A stretch of DNA of 64,000 nt. It comes from Bryobacter sp964387685 (GTDB lineage: Bacteria; Acidobacteriota; Terriglobia; Bryobacterales; Bryobacteraceae). The position numbers and the translations under genes were made by a program. The DNA lies in NCBI GenBank assembly GCA_964387685.1, contig CAYLXK010000020.1:1-64000 (forward strand), read 5' to 3'. Below are positions 8,608 through 17,317 of this stretch, one piece after another. Below the pieces are notes generated by a model. That model was not told the origin of the DNA. It saw only the letters and a list, made by a program, of their open reading frames with translations, and did no database searches. How positions within the stretch are numbered: the stretch's first letter is position 1; every line of letters starts with the position of its first letter.

Positions 8608-9555
8608 ATGGAACAATCCCGCCGCCACTTTGTCGCCACCGCCGCCGCGATCGCTCTGCCGTCCTGGTTGGAGGCGGCTCCCGATGCCACCACGAAGATG
8701 CCGATGCGGAATTTCGGACAAACGGGCAAGCAAGTTACGGCGCTGGCGTTTGGCTGCGGCAGCCGCTTTCTGATGTACAAGGAAGAGGAAGCTTGGATGG
8801 GAGCGCTGAATAAGGCCTACGAGCATGGCATTCGGTACTTCGATACCGCCTTCGACTATGGCAAGGGCGAAAGCGAGACGCGGATCGGCAAGGTGCTGGC
8901 CGACCGGCGTAAAGAGATCTGGTTGACGACGAAACTGCCGGCGCGCAAGGGCGAGGATGCGATGCGCATTCTGGAGGGGTCGCTCGAGCGGTGCAAGACG
9001 GATCACTTCGACCTGGTGCACATTCATGCGTTGACGACCGAGGAAGACCTGGCGGCGATCGAGGCTAAGGACGGCGTCCTGAATATGCTGTACAAAATGC
9101 GCGACCAAAAGGTGGTGCACAACGTGGGCGTGTCCTGCCATACGGACCCGAAGGTTTTGAAGATGGCGCTGGAGCGCAACGACTTCAACTGCACGCAATT
9201 TGCGCTGAATGCGGGCAGGATCGGCATGGCGGCGAACGATGGAGATAGCTTTGAGGCGCTGTGCTTGCCGGTGGCGCTGGAGAAGAAGTTGGGCGTGGTG
9301 GCGATGAAGATTTTCGCGCAGGACAAGCTCAAAGGGCGCGGGGTGACGAGCGATCAATTGATCCGGTACTCGCTGTCGCTGCCGGTGGGGGCGGTGGTGA
9401 TTGGGATGCCGCAGCTGGAAATGCTGGAGCAGAATGTGGCGTCGGTGAAGGGGTTCAAGGCGCTGACGCGGGAGGAGATGCAGGGGTTGAATCAGCAGTT
9501 GAGTGGGGAGAAGGCGGCGATCGACCGGTTCTTCTTCGATCACGTGGATGCGTAG
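8608..9555 (+). CDS. Aldo/keto reductase with Tat-like N-terminus
   Basis: 315 aa. The N-terminus EQSRRHFVATAAAIALPSW looks like a Tat signal. The barrel domain starts near residue 32 (MRNFGQTGKQVTALAFGCG). The AKR tetrad is present: Asp and Tyr in FDTAFDYG, Lys in TTKLPAR, His in VHIHA. It would reduce an aldehyde or ketone sugar-like substrate with NAD(P)H. Tat-exported AKR and Gfo/Idh proteins are frequent in Acidobacteriota and Planctomycetota. No pathway partner lies next to it. Confidence 0.88.
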   Translation: MEQSRRHFVATAAAIALPSWLEAAPDATTKMPMRNFGQTGKQVTALAFGCGSRFLMYKEEEAWMGALNKAYEHGIRYFDTAFDYGKGESETRIGKVLADRRKEIWLTTKLPARKGEDAMRILEGSLERCKTDHFDLVHIHALTTEEDLAAIEAKDGVLNMLYKMRDQKVVHNVGVSCHTDPKVLKMALERNDFNCTQFALNAGRIGMAANDGDSFEALCLPVALEKKLGVVAMKIFAQDKLKGRGVTSDQLIRYSLSLPVGAVVIGMPQLEMLEQNVASVKGFKALTREEMQGLNQQLSGEKAAIDRFFFDHVDA

Positions 9556-9575
9556 GGGGGGCTTGGCTGCAGGTG

Positions 9576-9890
9576 ATGACGACGACGACACTGGCGACGC
9601 AAATTGAAGTAGACGATCAGGGACGTGCCTGGATTGCGGGTACGCGCACCAAGGTGGCAGAGGTTGTGCTGGATCGGCTGGCGTACGGATGGAGCATCGA
9701 GGAAATGCATCAGCAGCATCCGCACCTTAGCTTGGCGGAGTTGTCGGCCGCGATGACCTATTACTATGAGAACCAGAACCGGATGGACCGGGAGATTCAG
9801 GATGACGAAAAAACCGCGGACGCTTTGGCATCGCGACTAATGAACCTTGATCTCCAAGAGCGGCTTTGGACTGCAAAACAAAAGCAGTGA
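9576..9890 (+). CDS. DUF433-family antitoxin
   Basis: 104 aa. The DUF433 pattern is clear: a short beta start (IEVDDQGRAWIAGTRTKV) then VVLDRLAYGWSIEEMHQQHP and LSLAELSAAMTYYYENQ, a winged/homeodomain-like fold. DUF433 proteins pair with DUF5615 PIN-like toxins. Its TGA stop overlaps the GTG start of the next gene (GTGA). The start is chosen at ATG 9576; a GTG at 9573 is directly adjacent, and the longer upstream frame is an artefact of the reductase gene. Confidence 0.82.
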   Translation: MTTTTLATQIEVDDQGRAWIAGTRTKVAEVVLDRLAYGWSIEEMHQQHPHLSLAELSAAMTYYYENQNRMDREIQDDEKTADALASRLMNLDLQERLWTAKQKQ

Positions 9891-10246
9891 AGGTTCGCTT
9901 TCTATTAGACGCTCATGTGCCAAGTGCGGTTGGAATCGAGGTCGCGAAGCGAGGACTTACGGTCTATTCTGCGCAAATGATGGGGTGGGATCGGTTGCCG
10001 GATGAGAATCTATTGCGGCGTGCCCACGAGCATGGGTGTGTATTGGTAACCCAGGATCAAGATTTCCTCCGTATAGCCTAAGATTTTCTTCGGAGAGACG
10101 AGCGCTTCTCGGGCATTATTTACGGCCACCAAATGCGTATCGGGATTGGGATTTTGGTCAAAGACTTGTTGCTCCTGGCGGACACGCAGGAAGCGGCAGA
10201 CTGTTTGAGCAAAGTGGTTTACTTGCCGCTGCGCCCGCCGATTTAG
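9887..10246 (+). pseudogene. DUF5615-family PIN-like toxin, interrupted by an in-frame TAA
   Basis: GTG 9887 opens VKVRFLLDAHVPSAVG, the DUF5615 N-terminus with its conserved Asp, and reaches TQDQDFLRIA, the second acidic motif. A TAA at 10079-10081 then stops translation after 64 residues. Reading straight on in the same frame gives DFLRRDERFSGIIYG, then GILVKDLLLLAD and a C-terminus VVYLPLRPPI, ending at TAG 10244-10246. The sum, 119 aa, is the family's usual length, so a single nonsense change (for example CAA to TAA) explains it. The product may be inactive, truncated or made by read-through. The end overlaps the ftsZ stop by 4 nt. Confidence 0.78.
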
Positions 10247-11559
10247 TTAAACAGCCGGCGTTCGCGTTTGAGGAAGGCGGGGGTGTCGTAGTCGTCCTCG
10301 TCGCTGGGGGCGGGAGCGGGTTCGGGAGCCGGGATGGGGTGGAAGATGACTTCGTCATGGGCCGTGTCATGGGGGGCAACTTCAATAGGCGTCGCGAAGA
10401 TGTCGGGTTCGGAGGGCTGGACGGCGTCCATGACGATGCGAGGTTCCTGGACGGCGGTGAAGGCGTTGGAGAAAAAGCCGGCGCTGGCGGCCATGGTCAT
10501 GGGTTTGGTGGCGGAGGGGGGCTCCGGGCGGAACTCGGTTTCGCGGACGCGGCGTTCGATCTGGGGAAGGGTTTCGCGTTCGAAGCCGGTGGCGATGACG
10601 GTGATCTTGACTTCGTCGCCCATGGCTTCATTCATGACGACGCCGAAGTTGATGTGAACGTCGTCGAAGGCGGCGGCCTTGCGGATGAGGCTGCAGGCTT
10701 CGTTGACTTCGTGGAGGCCCAGGCGGCTGGAGCCGGTGATGTTGATCAGGATGCCGCGGGCGCCCTTGACGCCGCCTTCTTCGAGCAAGGGGCTGGAAAT
10801 CGCCTTCTCCGCGGCTTCGAGGGCGGCATTTTCGCCGGTGGCGGTGGCGGTGCCCATCATGGCGTAGCCCATGCCGGTCATGATGCCGCGGATATCGGAG
10901 AAGTCGCGATTGATGAGGCCGGGGGTGGTGATGATGTCGGAGATGCCTTGGACGGCCTGGCGGAGGACGTCGTCGGCGATCTTGAAGGCTTCAAAGAAGC
11001 CGGTGCCCTTGGGGACAAGGTGGAGCAAGCGGTCGTTGGGAATGGGGATGACGGTGTCGACGGCGGAGGCGATTTCGGCGAGGCCGCGTTCGGCGGCGCG
11101 ATTGCGGCGGACGCCTTCGAAGGCAAAGGGCTTGGTGACGACGGCGACGGTGAGGGCGCCCATCTCTTTAGCGAGCGAAGCAACGACGGGGGCGGCGCCG
11201 GTGCCGGTGCCTCCGCCAAGGCCGGCGGTGACGAAGACCATGTCGGCGCCTTCGAGGATTTCAATGATTTTCTCGGTGTCCTCGAGGGCGGCGTTGCGGC
11301 CGATGGAAGGGTCGGCGCCGGCCCCGAGGCCGTTGGTGATTTTGGCGCCGATGGCGAGCTTGCGCGGGACGGGAGAGGCCTGGAGGGCCTGCTTGTCGGT
11401 GTTGAGGACGTGGAACTCGACGCCGGTGAGGCCGGAGTCCATCATGCGGGCGACCGCATTGCCGCCGCCGCCGCCGACACCGATGACTTTAATGCGGGTG
11501 GCCAGGGGGAAGTCCTCTTCGAGATCAAACTTCAGGCCGCCACTAAGAATTTCTTTCAT
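10243..11559 (-). CDS. ftsZ: Cell division GTPase FtsZ
   Basis: 438 aa. Tubulin signature GLGGGTGTG at residues 113-121, synergy-loop region NRDFSDIRGIM, and the conserved C-terminal peptide YDTPAFLKR that binds FtsA and other partners, after an acidic/proline-rich linker. It forms the Z ring at mid-cell. ATG 11559 is preferred over ATG 11583 because AAGGAG (11566-11571) sits 6 nt upstream of it. It is last in the dcw operon, 31 nt after ftsA. Confidence 0.97.
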   Translation of the reverse strand: MKEILSGGLKFDLEEDFPLATRIKVIGVGGGGGNAVARMMDSGLTGVEFHVLNTDKQALQASPVPRKLAIGAKITNGLGAGADPSIGRNAALEDTEKIIEILEGADMVFVTAGLGGGTGTGAAPVVASLAKEMGALTVAVVTKPFAFEGVRRNRAAERGLAEIASAVDTVIPIPNDRLLHLVPKGTGFFEAFKIADDVLRQAVQGISDIITTPGLINRDFSDIRGIMTGMGYAMMGTATATGENAALEAAEKAISSPLLEEGGVKGARGILINITGSSRLGLHEVNEACSLIRKAAAFDDVHINFGVVMNEAMGDEVKITVIATGFERETLPQIERRVRETEFRPEPPSATKPMTMAASAGFFSNAFTAVQEPRIVMDAVQPSEPDIFATPIEVAPHDTAHDEVIFHPIPAPEPAPAPSDEDDYDTPAFLKRERRLFN

Positions 11560-11565
11560 GTTGAA

Positions 11566-11571
11566 CTCCTT
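11566..11571 (-). promoter_or_regulatory. Strong ribosome binding site deciding the ftsZ start
   Basis: AAGGAG on the minus strand, 6 nt before ATG 11559. It is the best Shine-Dalgarno in the dcw cluster and makes the upstream ATG at 11583 unlikely, in line with the high FtsZ output cells need. Confidence 0.8.
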
Positions 11572-11590
11572 GTTCACGGGCATCTTTCAA

Positions 11591-12796
11591 TTAGCGGAGG
11601 ACGAGGTTGAGCAGACGCGGGGTTCTGCGTTTGGAATCGCGGCGCATTTTCAGGCGCGCACCGTACATGGCGAGGCCGGCGACGGTGGTCCATTCGGGGG
11701 TGAGCAATTCGGCGGGCCAGCGGTTGACGAATTCCGGGATGCCATTGCGGGAGGGGCAGTTGAGGACCCTTTCGGCGATATCGAGCATGCCCGGGAGTTT
11801 GGCGCCGCCACCGCAAAGCACGACCCCTTCGTTGAGGCCGTCGTCCATGCCGAGAGCGTGGATCTCTTTCTTGACGACGTTGAAGAGCTGTTCGGCGCGG
11901 GCTTCGAGGATCTCGACGATTTGCCAGCGGGAAATTTCGCGAGCGGGGCGGTCGTCGGCCGAGGGGACTTCAATGATGGTGTTGCCGCTGAGAAGGCCGA
12001 GCATGGCGCAGCCGTATTCTTCCTTGAGCACCTGCGCGTCTTCGCGGGTGCTGGTGAGGAAGTAAGCGAGGTCGCGCGTGAAGTGGTCGCCGCCGATGGG
12101 GACGCTGAAGCTGCCGACGAGGGCTTCGCCTTCATAGAGAGCGACGTCCGTAGAATGGGCGCCGATGTCGATGACGGCGATACCGTGTTCGCGTTCGGCC
12201 TCGTTGGTGGAAGCGTAGGCGGCGGCGATGGCTTCGAAGACGCTTTCGTCCAGAGTCATGTGGGCTTCATGGATGGCGCTGGACAGGATTGTATGTTCCT
12301 GCTCGCTGGAAGTAACGAGGTGGACGTGGGCCTCGAGGCGCGAGGCGGACATGCCTTTAGGGTTGCGGAAGCCGGAGCGGCCATCGACGATGAAGTCCTG
12401 GGGGCAAATCTGGAGGATCATGCGGTCGTGCTCGAGTTTGACTTCGGCGGCCTGTTTGATGGCGTAGGACATGTCGTCGGAGTCGATGTGGCGGGGACGG
12501 CCGAATTCGTAGACACCGCGGGAGGTCATGCCGTCGATACCGCCGCCGCCGAGGCCGAGCGTGGCGCCGGTGATGGAAACGAGGGTGTGGGCTTCGGCCA
12601 TCTGGACGGCCCAGCGGACGCCTTCACTGATGACGGCGGGGTCGGCGATGCGGCCCTTGGACCAGCCTTTGGACTCAAAGAGGCCGTGGCCGAGATAGTT
12701 GAGGCTGTCGCCGGAGACTTCGCAGATGACGCAGCGGACGAAGGCGCTGCCCACGTCGAGGCCGACGGAATATTTGGAGTTGGGCTTAGCGGCCAC
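11591..12796 (-). CDS. ftsA: Actin-like division protein FtsA
   Basis: 401 aa. Actin-fold phosphate loops YSVGLDVGSAFVR and VIDIGAHSTDVAL, a 1C domain between them, and an adenosine motif VVLCGGGAKLPG. The C-terminal tail RRDSKRRTPRLLNLVLR is a basic amphipathic membrane anchor. It tethers FtsZ filaments to the inner membrane. The start overlaps the 3' end of ftsQ by 11 nt. Confidence 0.95.
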   Translation of the reverse strand: MAAKPNSKYSVGLDVGSAFVRCVICEVSGDSLNYLGHGLFESKGWSKGRIADPAVISEGVRWAVQMAEAHTLVSITGATLGLGGGGIDGMTSRGVYEFGRPRHIDSDDMSYAIKQAAEVKLEHDRMILQICPQDFIVDGRSGFRNPKGMSASRLEAHVHLVTSSEQEHTILSSAIHEAHMTLDESVFEAIAAAYASTNEAEREHGIAVIDIGAHSTDVALYEGEALVGSFSVPIGGDHFTRDLAYFLTSTREDAQVLKEEYGCAMLGLLSGNTIIEVPSADDRPAREISRWQIVEILEARAEQLFNVVKKEIHALGMDDGLNEGVVLCGGGAKLPGMLDIAERVLNCPSRNGIPEFVNRWPAELLTPEWTTVAGLAMYGARLKMRRDSKRRTPRLLNLVLR

Positions 12797-13661
12797 GGGG
12801 TTTCCTCTTCTTTTCGGTGGTGGAAGCGGCAGGCGGAGCGGCCGCGGGTGCGAGGACGGAGGCGTCTTCGCCTACAACGACCTGTTCGGGAAGGCGGAGA
12901 TCAAAGATGACGCCATTGGGTAGCCGCTCCAGCAGGTCGTCCGCGAGGGCCAGAAAATTCTCGTAGCGTACGCCAAAGTTCTTAGAGCCCATCTTGAGGG
13001 TGACGGCACGGCCATGGAGCGGTTGGATGATGAGTAGATTGTTGACGTCCCAGGCGTCGATTTCGCTGATGCCGGAGATTTTGGGGCCGAGTTCGCGGAT
13101 GAGGCGTTCGACGCGGCGCATGCGATCGACGCGGGTGGGTTCCGGAATGTCGGGGCCCACGCCGGCCACCACAGGGAGCTGGAAGGTAGCGGAAAGCGGC
13201 GCGTTCATGAGAAAGCCTTCGGCATCGATCAGGAGCGCGTCGGAAGCGCCTTTCTGCTTGACGAAGGCGATGGGGTAGCGCTCCACAATCCGGACGCTGA
13301 CGCGATCGGGCCAGAGGCGGGAAACCGTCGCGTCGGCGACCCAGGGTATGCCCAGGAGTTGCAAGCGGCGCTGGTGGAGCGGCAAAAGGTATACGCTGCG
13401 GCCGAGATCTTCCTCAAAGACGCGCAGGACGCTATCCCGATCGGTATAGCGGAGGCCGTCGATTTGGAGGTTGGGCGGTGGGTCACCATACTCCTTCGCA
13501 CGCTCCAGGAAGAAACGGGGATCGCGCATGAGGAAGCCGACGGCTTGGCCCTCGGCAAGAATGACACCGCCGAGAGCGACCAAAATGGCGCAAACCCAGA
13601 CGGCTCGACCAAGAAGGGCGGTGGTGGAGGTGGGCGGATTCTTCTTCGTTTTCTCAGCCAT
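12786..13661 (-). CDS. ftsQ: Division protein FtsQ (POTRA domain)
   Basis: 291 aa. Short cytoplasmic N-terminus, one membrane helix (about residues 20-42), a POTRA domain (LQIDGLRYTDRDSVL to VRIVERYPIAFV) and the beta domain; the C-terminus is Ala/Pro-rich and basic (TEKKRKPRGR). It links early and late divisome proteins in the periplasm. The ATG at 13661 overlaps the murC end by 8 nt. The usual murB/ddl genes that separate murC from ftsQ elsewhere are absent. Confidence 0.9.
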   Translation of the reverse strand: MAEKTKKNPPTSTTALLGRAVWVCAILVALGGVILAEGQAVGFLMRDPRFFLERAKEYGDPPPNLQIDGLRYTDRDSVLRVFEEDLGRSVYLLPLHQRRLQLLGIPWVADATVSRLWPDRVSVRIVERYPIAFVKQKGASDALLIDAEGFLMNAPLSATFQLPVVAGVGPDIPEPTRVDRMRRVERLIRELGPKISGISEIDAWDVNNLLIIQPLHGRAVTLKMGSKNFGVRYENFLALADDLLERLPNGVIFDLRLPEQVVVGEDASVLAPAAAPPAASTTEKKRKPRGR

Positions 13662-15042
13662 GGGACTTCTTTTCGAGTTCTGCAAGTATCGTGTCGGCGC
13701 AGGAAGAGACAGTGCCGGCGCCGAGGGTTAGGATCATGTCGCCGGGGGAGGCTAGGGCGGCGACCTGGCGCGCGCCTTCGTCAAGAGTAGGCGCGTAGTG
13801 GACTTCGCGTTGACCATGAGCACGAAGGCGGTCGATGAGAAGGGCGGTGGTGACCCCTTCCAAGGGAGGCTCAGAGGCCGCGTAGATGTCGAGGAGCGTC
13901 AGCGAATCGGCCTCAAAGAAACTGCGGGCGAATTCGTCCATTAAGATTTGGGTGCGGGTATAACGGTGTGGCTGAAAGAGAACGTGAATGCGCGCAAACT
14001 GGCGCTGGCGGGCTGCGTCGAGAGTAGCCCGGACCTCGGTGGGATGGTGGCCGTAATCGTCGATGACGGTGACACCGGCCGCGACGCCACGGAGCTGGAA
14101 GCGGCGATCGACGCCCTCAAAGGCCGCAAGGCCAGCGGCAATCTGGGCGGCGTGGAGGCCAAGTTCCAGGGAGACGGCGGCGGCGGCGGCGGCATTCAAA
14201 ACGTTGTGGCGTCCAGGGACGCGGATTTCAAAGGTCCCGAGAGATTCGCCTTTGTGGACGAGCTCAAAGACGGTGGAGGTGGATCGCGAGTCGATGTTGC
14301 GGACCATCAGGTCGGCCTGGGGTGTGGTGCCGTAAGTGATGGTACGGCGCTGGAAGCCGGGGAGAAGGCGGCGCACGTTTTCATCGTCGATACAGACAAT
14401 GGCGGCGCCGTAGAAGGGAACCTTGTTGACGAAATCCGTAAACGCGGCCTCAACCCGGTCGAAGGACTTGTAGTGGTCGAGGTGCTCGTGATCGACGTTG
14501 GTAACTACGGCGAGGATCGGGGCCAGCTTGAGGAAGCTGCCGTCGGACTCATCGCTTTCCACAACGAGGAGGTCGCTTTGGCCGACGCGGGCGTTGGAGC
14601 CGCCCATGGTAGAAACGCGGCCGCCCACAACGACGGTGGGATCGAGGCCCGCGTGGGCAAGGACGGTGGCGGTCATGGAAGTAGTGGTGGTCTTGCCATG
14701 AGATCCGCCAATGGCGACGCCGAACTTCAAGCGCATTAATTCGGCTAGCAACTCTCCGCGGGGGATGACGGGGATCTTGCGGCGGCGGGCTTCCTGGATC
14801 TCGGGATTGGATTCGTCCACGGCGCTGGTGACAACCAGGGCGGTAGTATCGCCGGAGACTTGGGAGGCTTGGTGGCCGAGGTGGACGAGGGCGCCCAAAG
14901 ACTCGAGGCGCTGGGTAATGGGGCTCGCCTTAAGGTCGCTGCCAGTGATCTTGTGGCCGACGGTCAGCAACACTTCCGCGAGGCCGCTCATACCGATGCC
15001 GCCCACGCCGACGAAATAGAAGTGTTGCTTACGAAAAAACAT
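13654..15042 (-). CDS. murC: UDP-N-acetylmuramate--L-alanine ligase
   Basis: 462 aa. Rossmann start FVGVGGIGMSGLAEVL, ATP loop GGSHGKTTTT at residues 112-121, and the central motifs TNVDHEHLDHY and DDYGHHPTE characteristic of MurC. It adds the first amino acid to UDP-MurNAc in the cytoplasm. It starts 46 nt after murG, in an unusually AT-rich gap. Confidence 0.96.
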   Translation of the reverse strand: MFFRKQHFYFVGVGGIGMSGLAEVLLTVGHKITGSDLKASPITQRLESLGALVHLGHQASQVSGDTTALVVTSAVDESNPEIQEARRRKIPVIPRGELLAELMRLKFGVAIGGSHGKTTTTSMTATVLAHAGLDPTVVVGGRVSTMGGSNARVGQSDLLVVESDESDGSFLKLAPILAVVTNVDHEHLDHYKSFDRVEAAFTDFVNKVPFYGAAIVCIDDENVRRLLPGFQRRTITYGTTPQADLMVRNIDSRSTSTVFELVHKGESLGTFEIRVPGRHNVLNAAAAAAVSLELGLHAAQIAAGLAAFEGVDRRFQLRGVAAGVTVIDDYGHHPTEVRATLDAARQRQFARIHVLFQPHRYTRTQILMDEFARSFFEADSLTLLDIYAASEPPLEGVTTALLIDRLRAHGQREVHYAPTLDEGARQVAALASPGDMILTLGAGTVSSCADTILAELEKKSHG

Positions 15043-15088
15043 TTTTGACCAATTACGTTTTAGCTTATCTCTTCATTCTGTAACATTT
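15043..15088 (-). promoter_or_regulatory. AT-rich gap before murC, possible internal promoter
   Basis: A 46-nt spacer with far lower GC than its surroundings, in a cluster where most genes overlap. On the minus strand TTACAG and TAAAAC can be read as weak -35/-10 boxes with a short 15-nt spacing, so the call rests mainly on composition. Confidence 0.25.
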
Positions 15089-16174
15089 TCAGGCCGCCAG
15101 TTCCTCCAGGATGTCGGCGGCGCGTTCAGCGGCACCGGGTTTCCGTAGCGCGAGAGCTCGTTCGGCCATGCGCGCAAGAGTGGCGGGCTGCGCGGCCAAG
15201 TCTTGAACTAAGCGGAAGAAGGCCTCGGCGGAAAAGTCGCGGTCGGCGAGGAGACGCGCGGCGCCGGCGGCGACCATGGATTCGGCGTTGCGGGTTTGGT
15301 GATCGTCGGCGGCGTAGGGATAAGGAACCAGGACGGAAGCGCGGCCGGAGGCCATGAGTTCGCCGAGCGTACCGGCGCCCGCGCGGCAGACGATTAAGTC
15401 GGCGGCGGCAAAGGCGGCGGGCATGTCCTCGATGAAGGCGGAGAGTTCGTATTCGAAAAGGCCGGCCAAGTCGCTAGACGCGAAGGCTTCGCGCAGGGCC
15501 TCTTCTTCGCGGCGGCCGCATTGATGGACGATGCGGACCGGCAAGGGAGAAGAGGCGAAGAGGGGCCAGGACTCGCGGACTGCGCGATTCAGAGTTTGCG
15601 AGCCTTGGCTGCCGCCCGTGACGAGAACTTGGAAGCGCGGGCCGGGGGCTTTGGGCTCGATTGCGAAGAATTCGCCACGAACAGGAAGCCCACTGAGCTC
15701 AGAGGAGTTAACGGGAAAGTAGTCTCGCGCGGCTTCAAAGCTGAGCAGGGCTTTTTTGGCGAAGCGGCCCAGGAGCCGGTTTACGAGACCGGGCATGGCA
15801 TTGGGTTCCATGACGACTAAGGGAAGGCCCTTGAGGACGGAGGCAAGAACGGGGGGCGCGGCGACGTAGCCGCCGAGGCTGAAGCAAACGCGTGGCCGCT
15901 CCCGGCCGATGACGGAAAGGCTGGACAAGACGCTGGACGGCAACTGCCAAGCCAGGCGAAGCTTTTGCCCTAGGCCGGCCCCTTGGAATCCGGAGACTTC
16001 GACAAAGTCTAACGGAAAGGAGCGTTGGGGAACGAGGCGGGCTTCGAAGCCTTGGCGTGTGCCGATGAAGTGGGGCTGATGGCCGCGGCGACGCAATTCT
16101 TCGGCTACCGCCAGCAACGGCATAACGTGCCCGCCAGTGCCTCCGCCCGCCATTAGGAAGCGCTTTCGAGCCAC
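15089..16174 (-). CDS. murG: UDP-GlcNAc:lipid I N-acetylglucosaminyltransferase MurG
   Basis: 361 aa. N-terminal AGGGTGGHVMP loop, the membrane-side FSLGGYVAAPP, and the donor-binding LVTGGSQGSQTLN plus CRAGAGTLGELM motifs. It makes lipid II on the inner face of the membrane. The GTG start at 16174 overlaps ftsW by 22 nt and is needed to include the first beta strand (KRFLMAGGG); an ATG at 16153 (TAATG junction) would cut it off. Confidence 0.95.
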   Translation of the reverse strand: MARKRFLMAGGGTGGHVMPLLAVAEELRRRGHQPHFIGTRQGFEARLVPQRSFPLDFVEVSGFQGAGLGQKLRLAWQLPSSVLSSLSVIGRERPRVCFSLGGYVAAPPVLASVLKGLPLVVMEPNAMPGLVNRLLGRFAKKALLSFEAARDYFPVNSSELSGLPVRGEFFAIEPKAPGPRFQVLVTGGSQGSQTLNRAVRESWPLFASSPLPVRIVHQCGRREEEALREAFASSDLAGLFEYELSAFIEDMPAAFAAADLIVCRAGAGTLGELMASGRASVLVPYPYAADDHQTRNAESMVAAGAARLLADRDFSAEAFFRLVQDLAAQPATLARMAERALALRKPGAAERAADILEELAA

Positions 16175-17307
16175 TGGGCGTCCTCACTGACGCTCATGAG
16201 GATGCCGAGCGAAATCAGAGTGGCCAGCAGGGAACTGCCGCCATAGCTAATCAGAGGCAAGGGGATCCCTTTGGCGGGCCCCATGCCAAGAACGACGCTG
16301 ATATTGATCAGCGCCTGCACCAGGATGGAGACGCTGATGCCCAACGCGAGGAAGCGGCCGAAGTCATCCTTGGCCAGATAGAAAAGTCGGAAGCCGCGCC
16401 AGAAGATTACGAAGTAGCCGGCGAGCAGGGCGGTGGTGCCCCAAAGGCCAAGCTCCTCGCCAACCACGGCATAGATGCAATCGGTATGGGGCTCGGGCAG
16501 ATACATGAGCTTCTGGCGGCCTTGCATGATGCCGAGACCGAAAACGCCACCGGAGCCTAGGGCAATTTTGGCTTGGCGAATCTGGTAGTCGGGATCGGTA
16601 GTAGAGAAGCTCTGGCCGACGTAGGCCTTGACATACCCGTGGGGGTCGAACTTAGAGATGATCTTGTATTCCGGATCGACGAAGGCGATGACCCGAGCCA
16701 GGCGATAGGGCTTGGAAACGACGGCACCGGAAATGGCAAGAACAGCGATGCCCGCGGCAATGGCGAGGTAGCGGCGCTTAATGCCGGAGACATAGAGCAG
16801 GGCGACGGCAGGAACGACCAGCGCAATGGCCGTGCCCAGGTCTGAAACGACGACGGCGGCGGCAATCACGGCAAAGGCGAGCGTGACGGGGAGAAGCGTG
16901 TGTTTGCTATTGACGGCGGGCATGCGACGCGTGAGGAAATAGGCGAGGAATAGGATCAGCGCGGGCTTGGCGAATTCACTGGGTTGGACCTGGATGAAAG
17001 GAGTGCGGATCCAACGGTGGGTGCGGGCATCCATAAAGTAAGCCAGGGGAAGCATGGCGGCCACCAGGCCCAGCGGGATGAAGGCCCAAATTGGGTCCTT
17101 AAGCAAGAGGTAGTTTTGACGCTTCAGCCACATAAGCGCCAGGAAGGAGACGCCCGCGGCGAAGAGCTGGCGCAGCAGCAAAGCTTCGGGGTCCCGCCCG
17201 CGGAAGGCGGCGGAGATGGAGGTGGAACTGTAGACCATGATGAGGCCGAAGCAGGTCATCATGAGAACGGTGAAGAAGAGAGTCCAGTCTGTTAGACGGC
17301 GGGCCAT
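16153..17307 (-). CDS. ftsW: Septal peptidoglycan polymerase FtsW (SEDS family)
   Basis: 384 aa with about ten membrane helices. SEDS hallmarks are visible: VYSSTSISA near the start, the loop WIRTPFIQVQPSEFAKPA, and the C-terminal PLPLISYGGSSLL. It polymerises lipid II with FtsI at the septum. ATG 17307 is chosen since AGGAAA lies about 6 nt upstream; the longer frame reaches back into murD. Confidence 0.95.
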   Translation of the reverse strand: MARRLTDWTLFFTVLMMTCFGLIMVYSSTSISAAFRGRDPEALLLRQLFAAGVSFLALMWLKRQNYLLLKDPIWAFIPLGLVAAMLPLAYFMDARTHRWIRTPFIQVQPSEFAKPALILFLAYFLTRRMPAVNSKHTLLPVTLAFAVIAAAVVVSDLGTAIALVVPAVALLYVSGIKRRYLAIAAGIAVLAISGAVVSKPYRLARVIAFVDPEYKIISKFDPHGYVKAYVGQSFSTTDPDYQIRQAKIALGSGGVFGLGIMQGRQKLMYLPEPHTDCIYAVVGEELGLWGTTALLAGYFVIFWRGFRLFYLAKDDFGRFLALGISVSILVQALINISVVLGMGPAKGIPLPLISYGGSSLLATLISLGILMSVSEDAQWLESAS

Positions 17308-17317
17308 GGGTGTTTCC

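Noticed and set aside
8587..9591. Long N-terminal extension of the minus-strand gene at 8056
   Set aside because: Runs antisense through the aldo/keto reductase; the signal peptide at ATG 8586 marks the real start.
10036..11610. 524-aa plus-strand open frame over ftsZ
   Set aside because: Antisense of ftsZ. Its first codons are the toxin remnant in the wrong frame; the true continuation is in the frame of the TAA.
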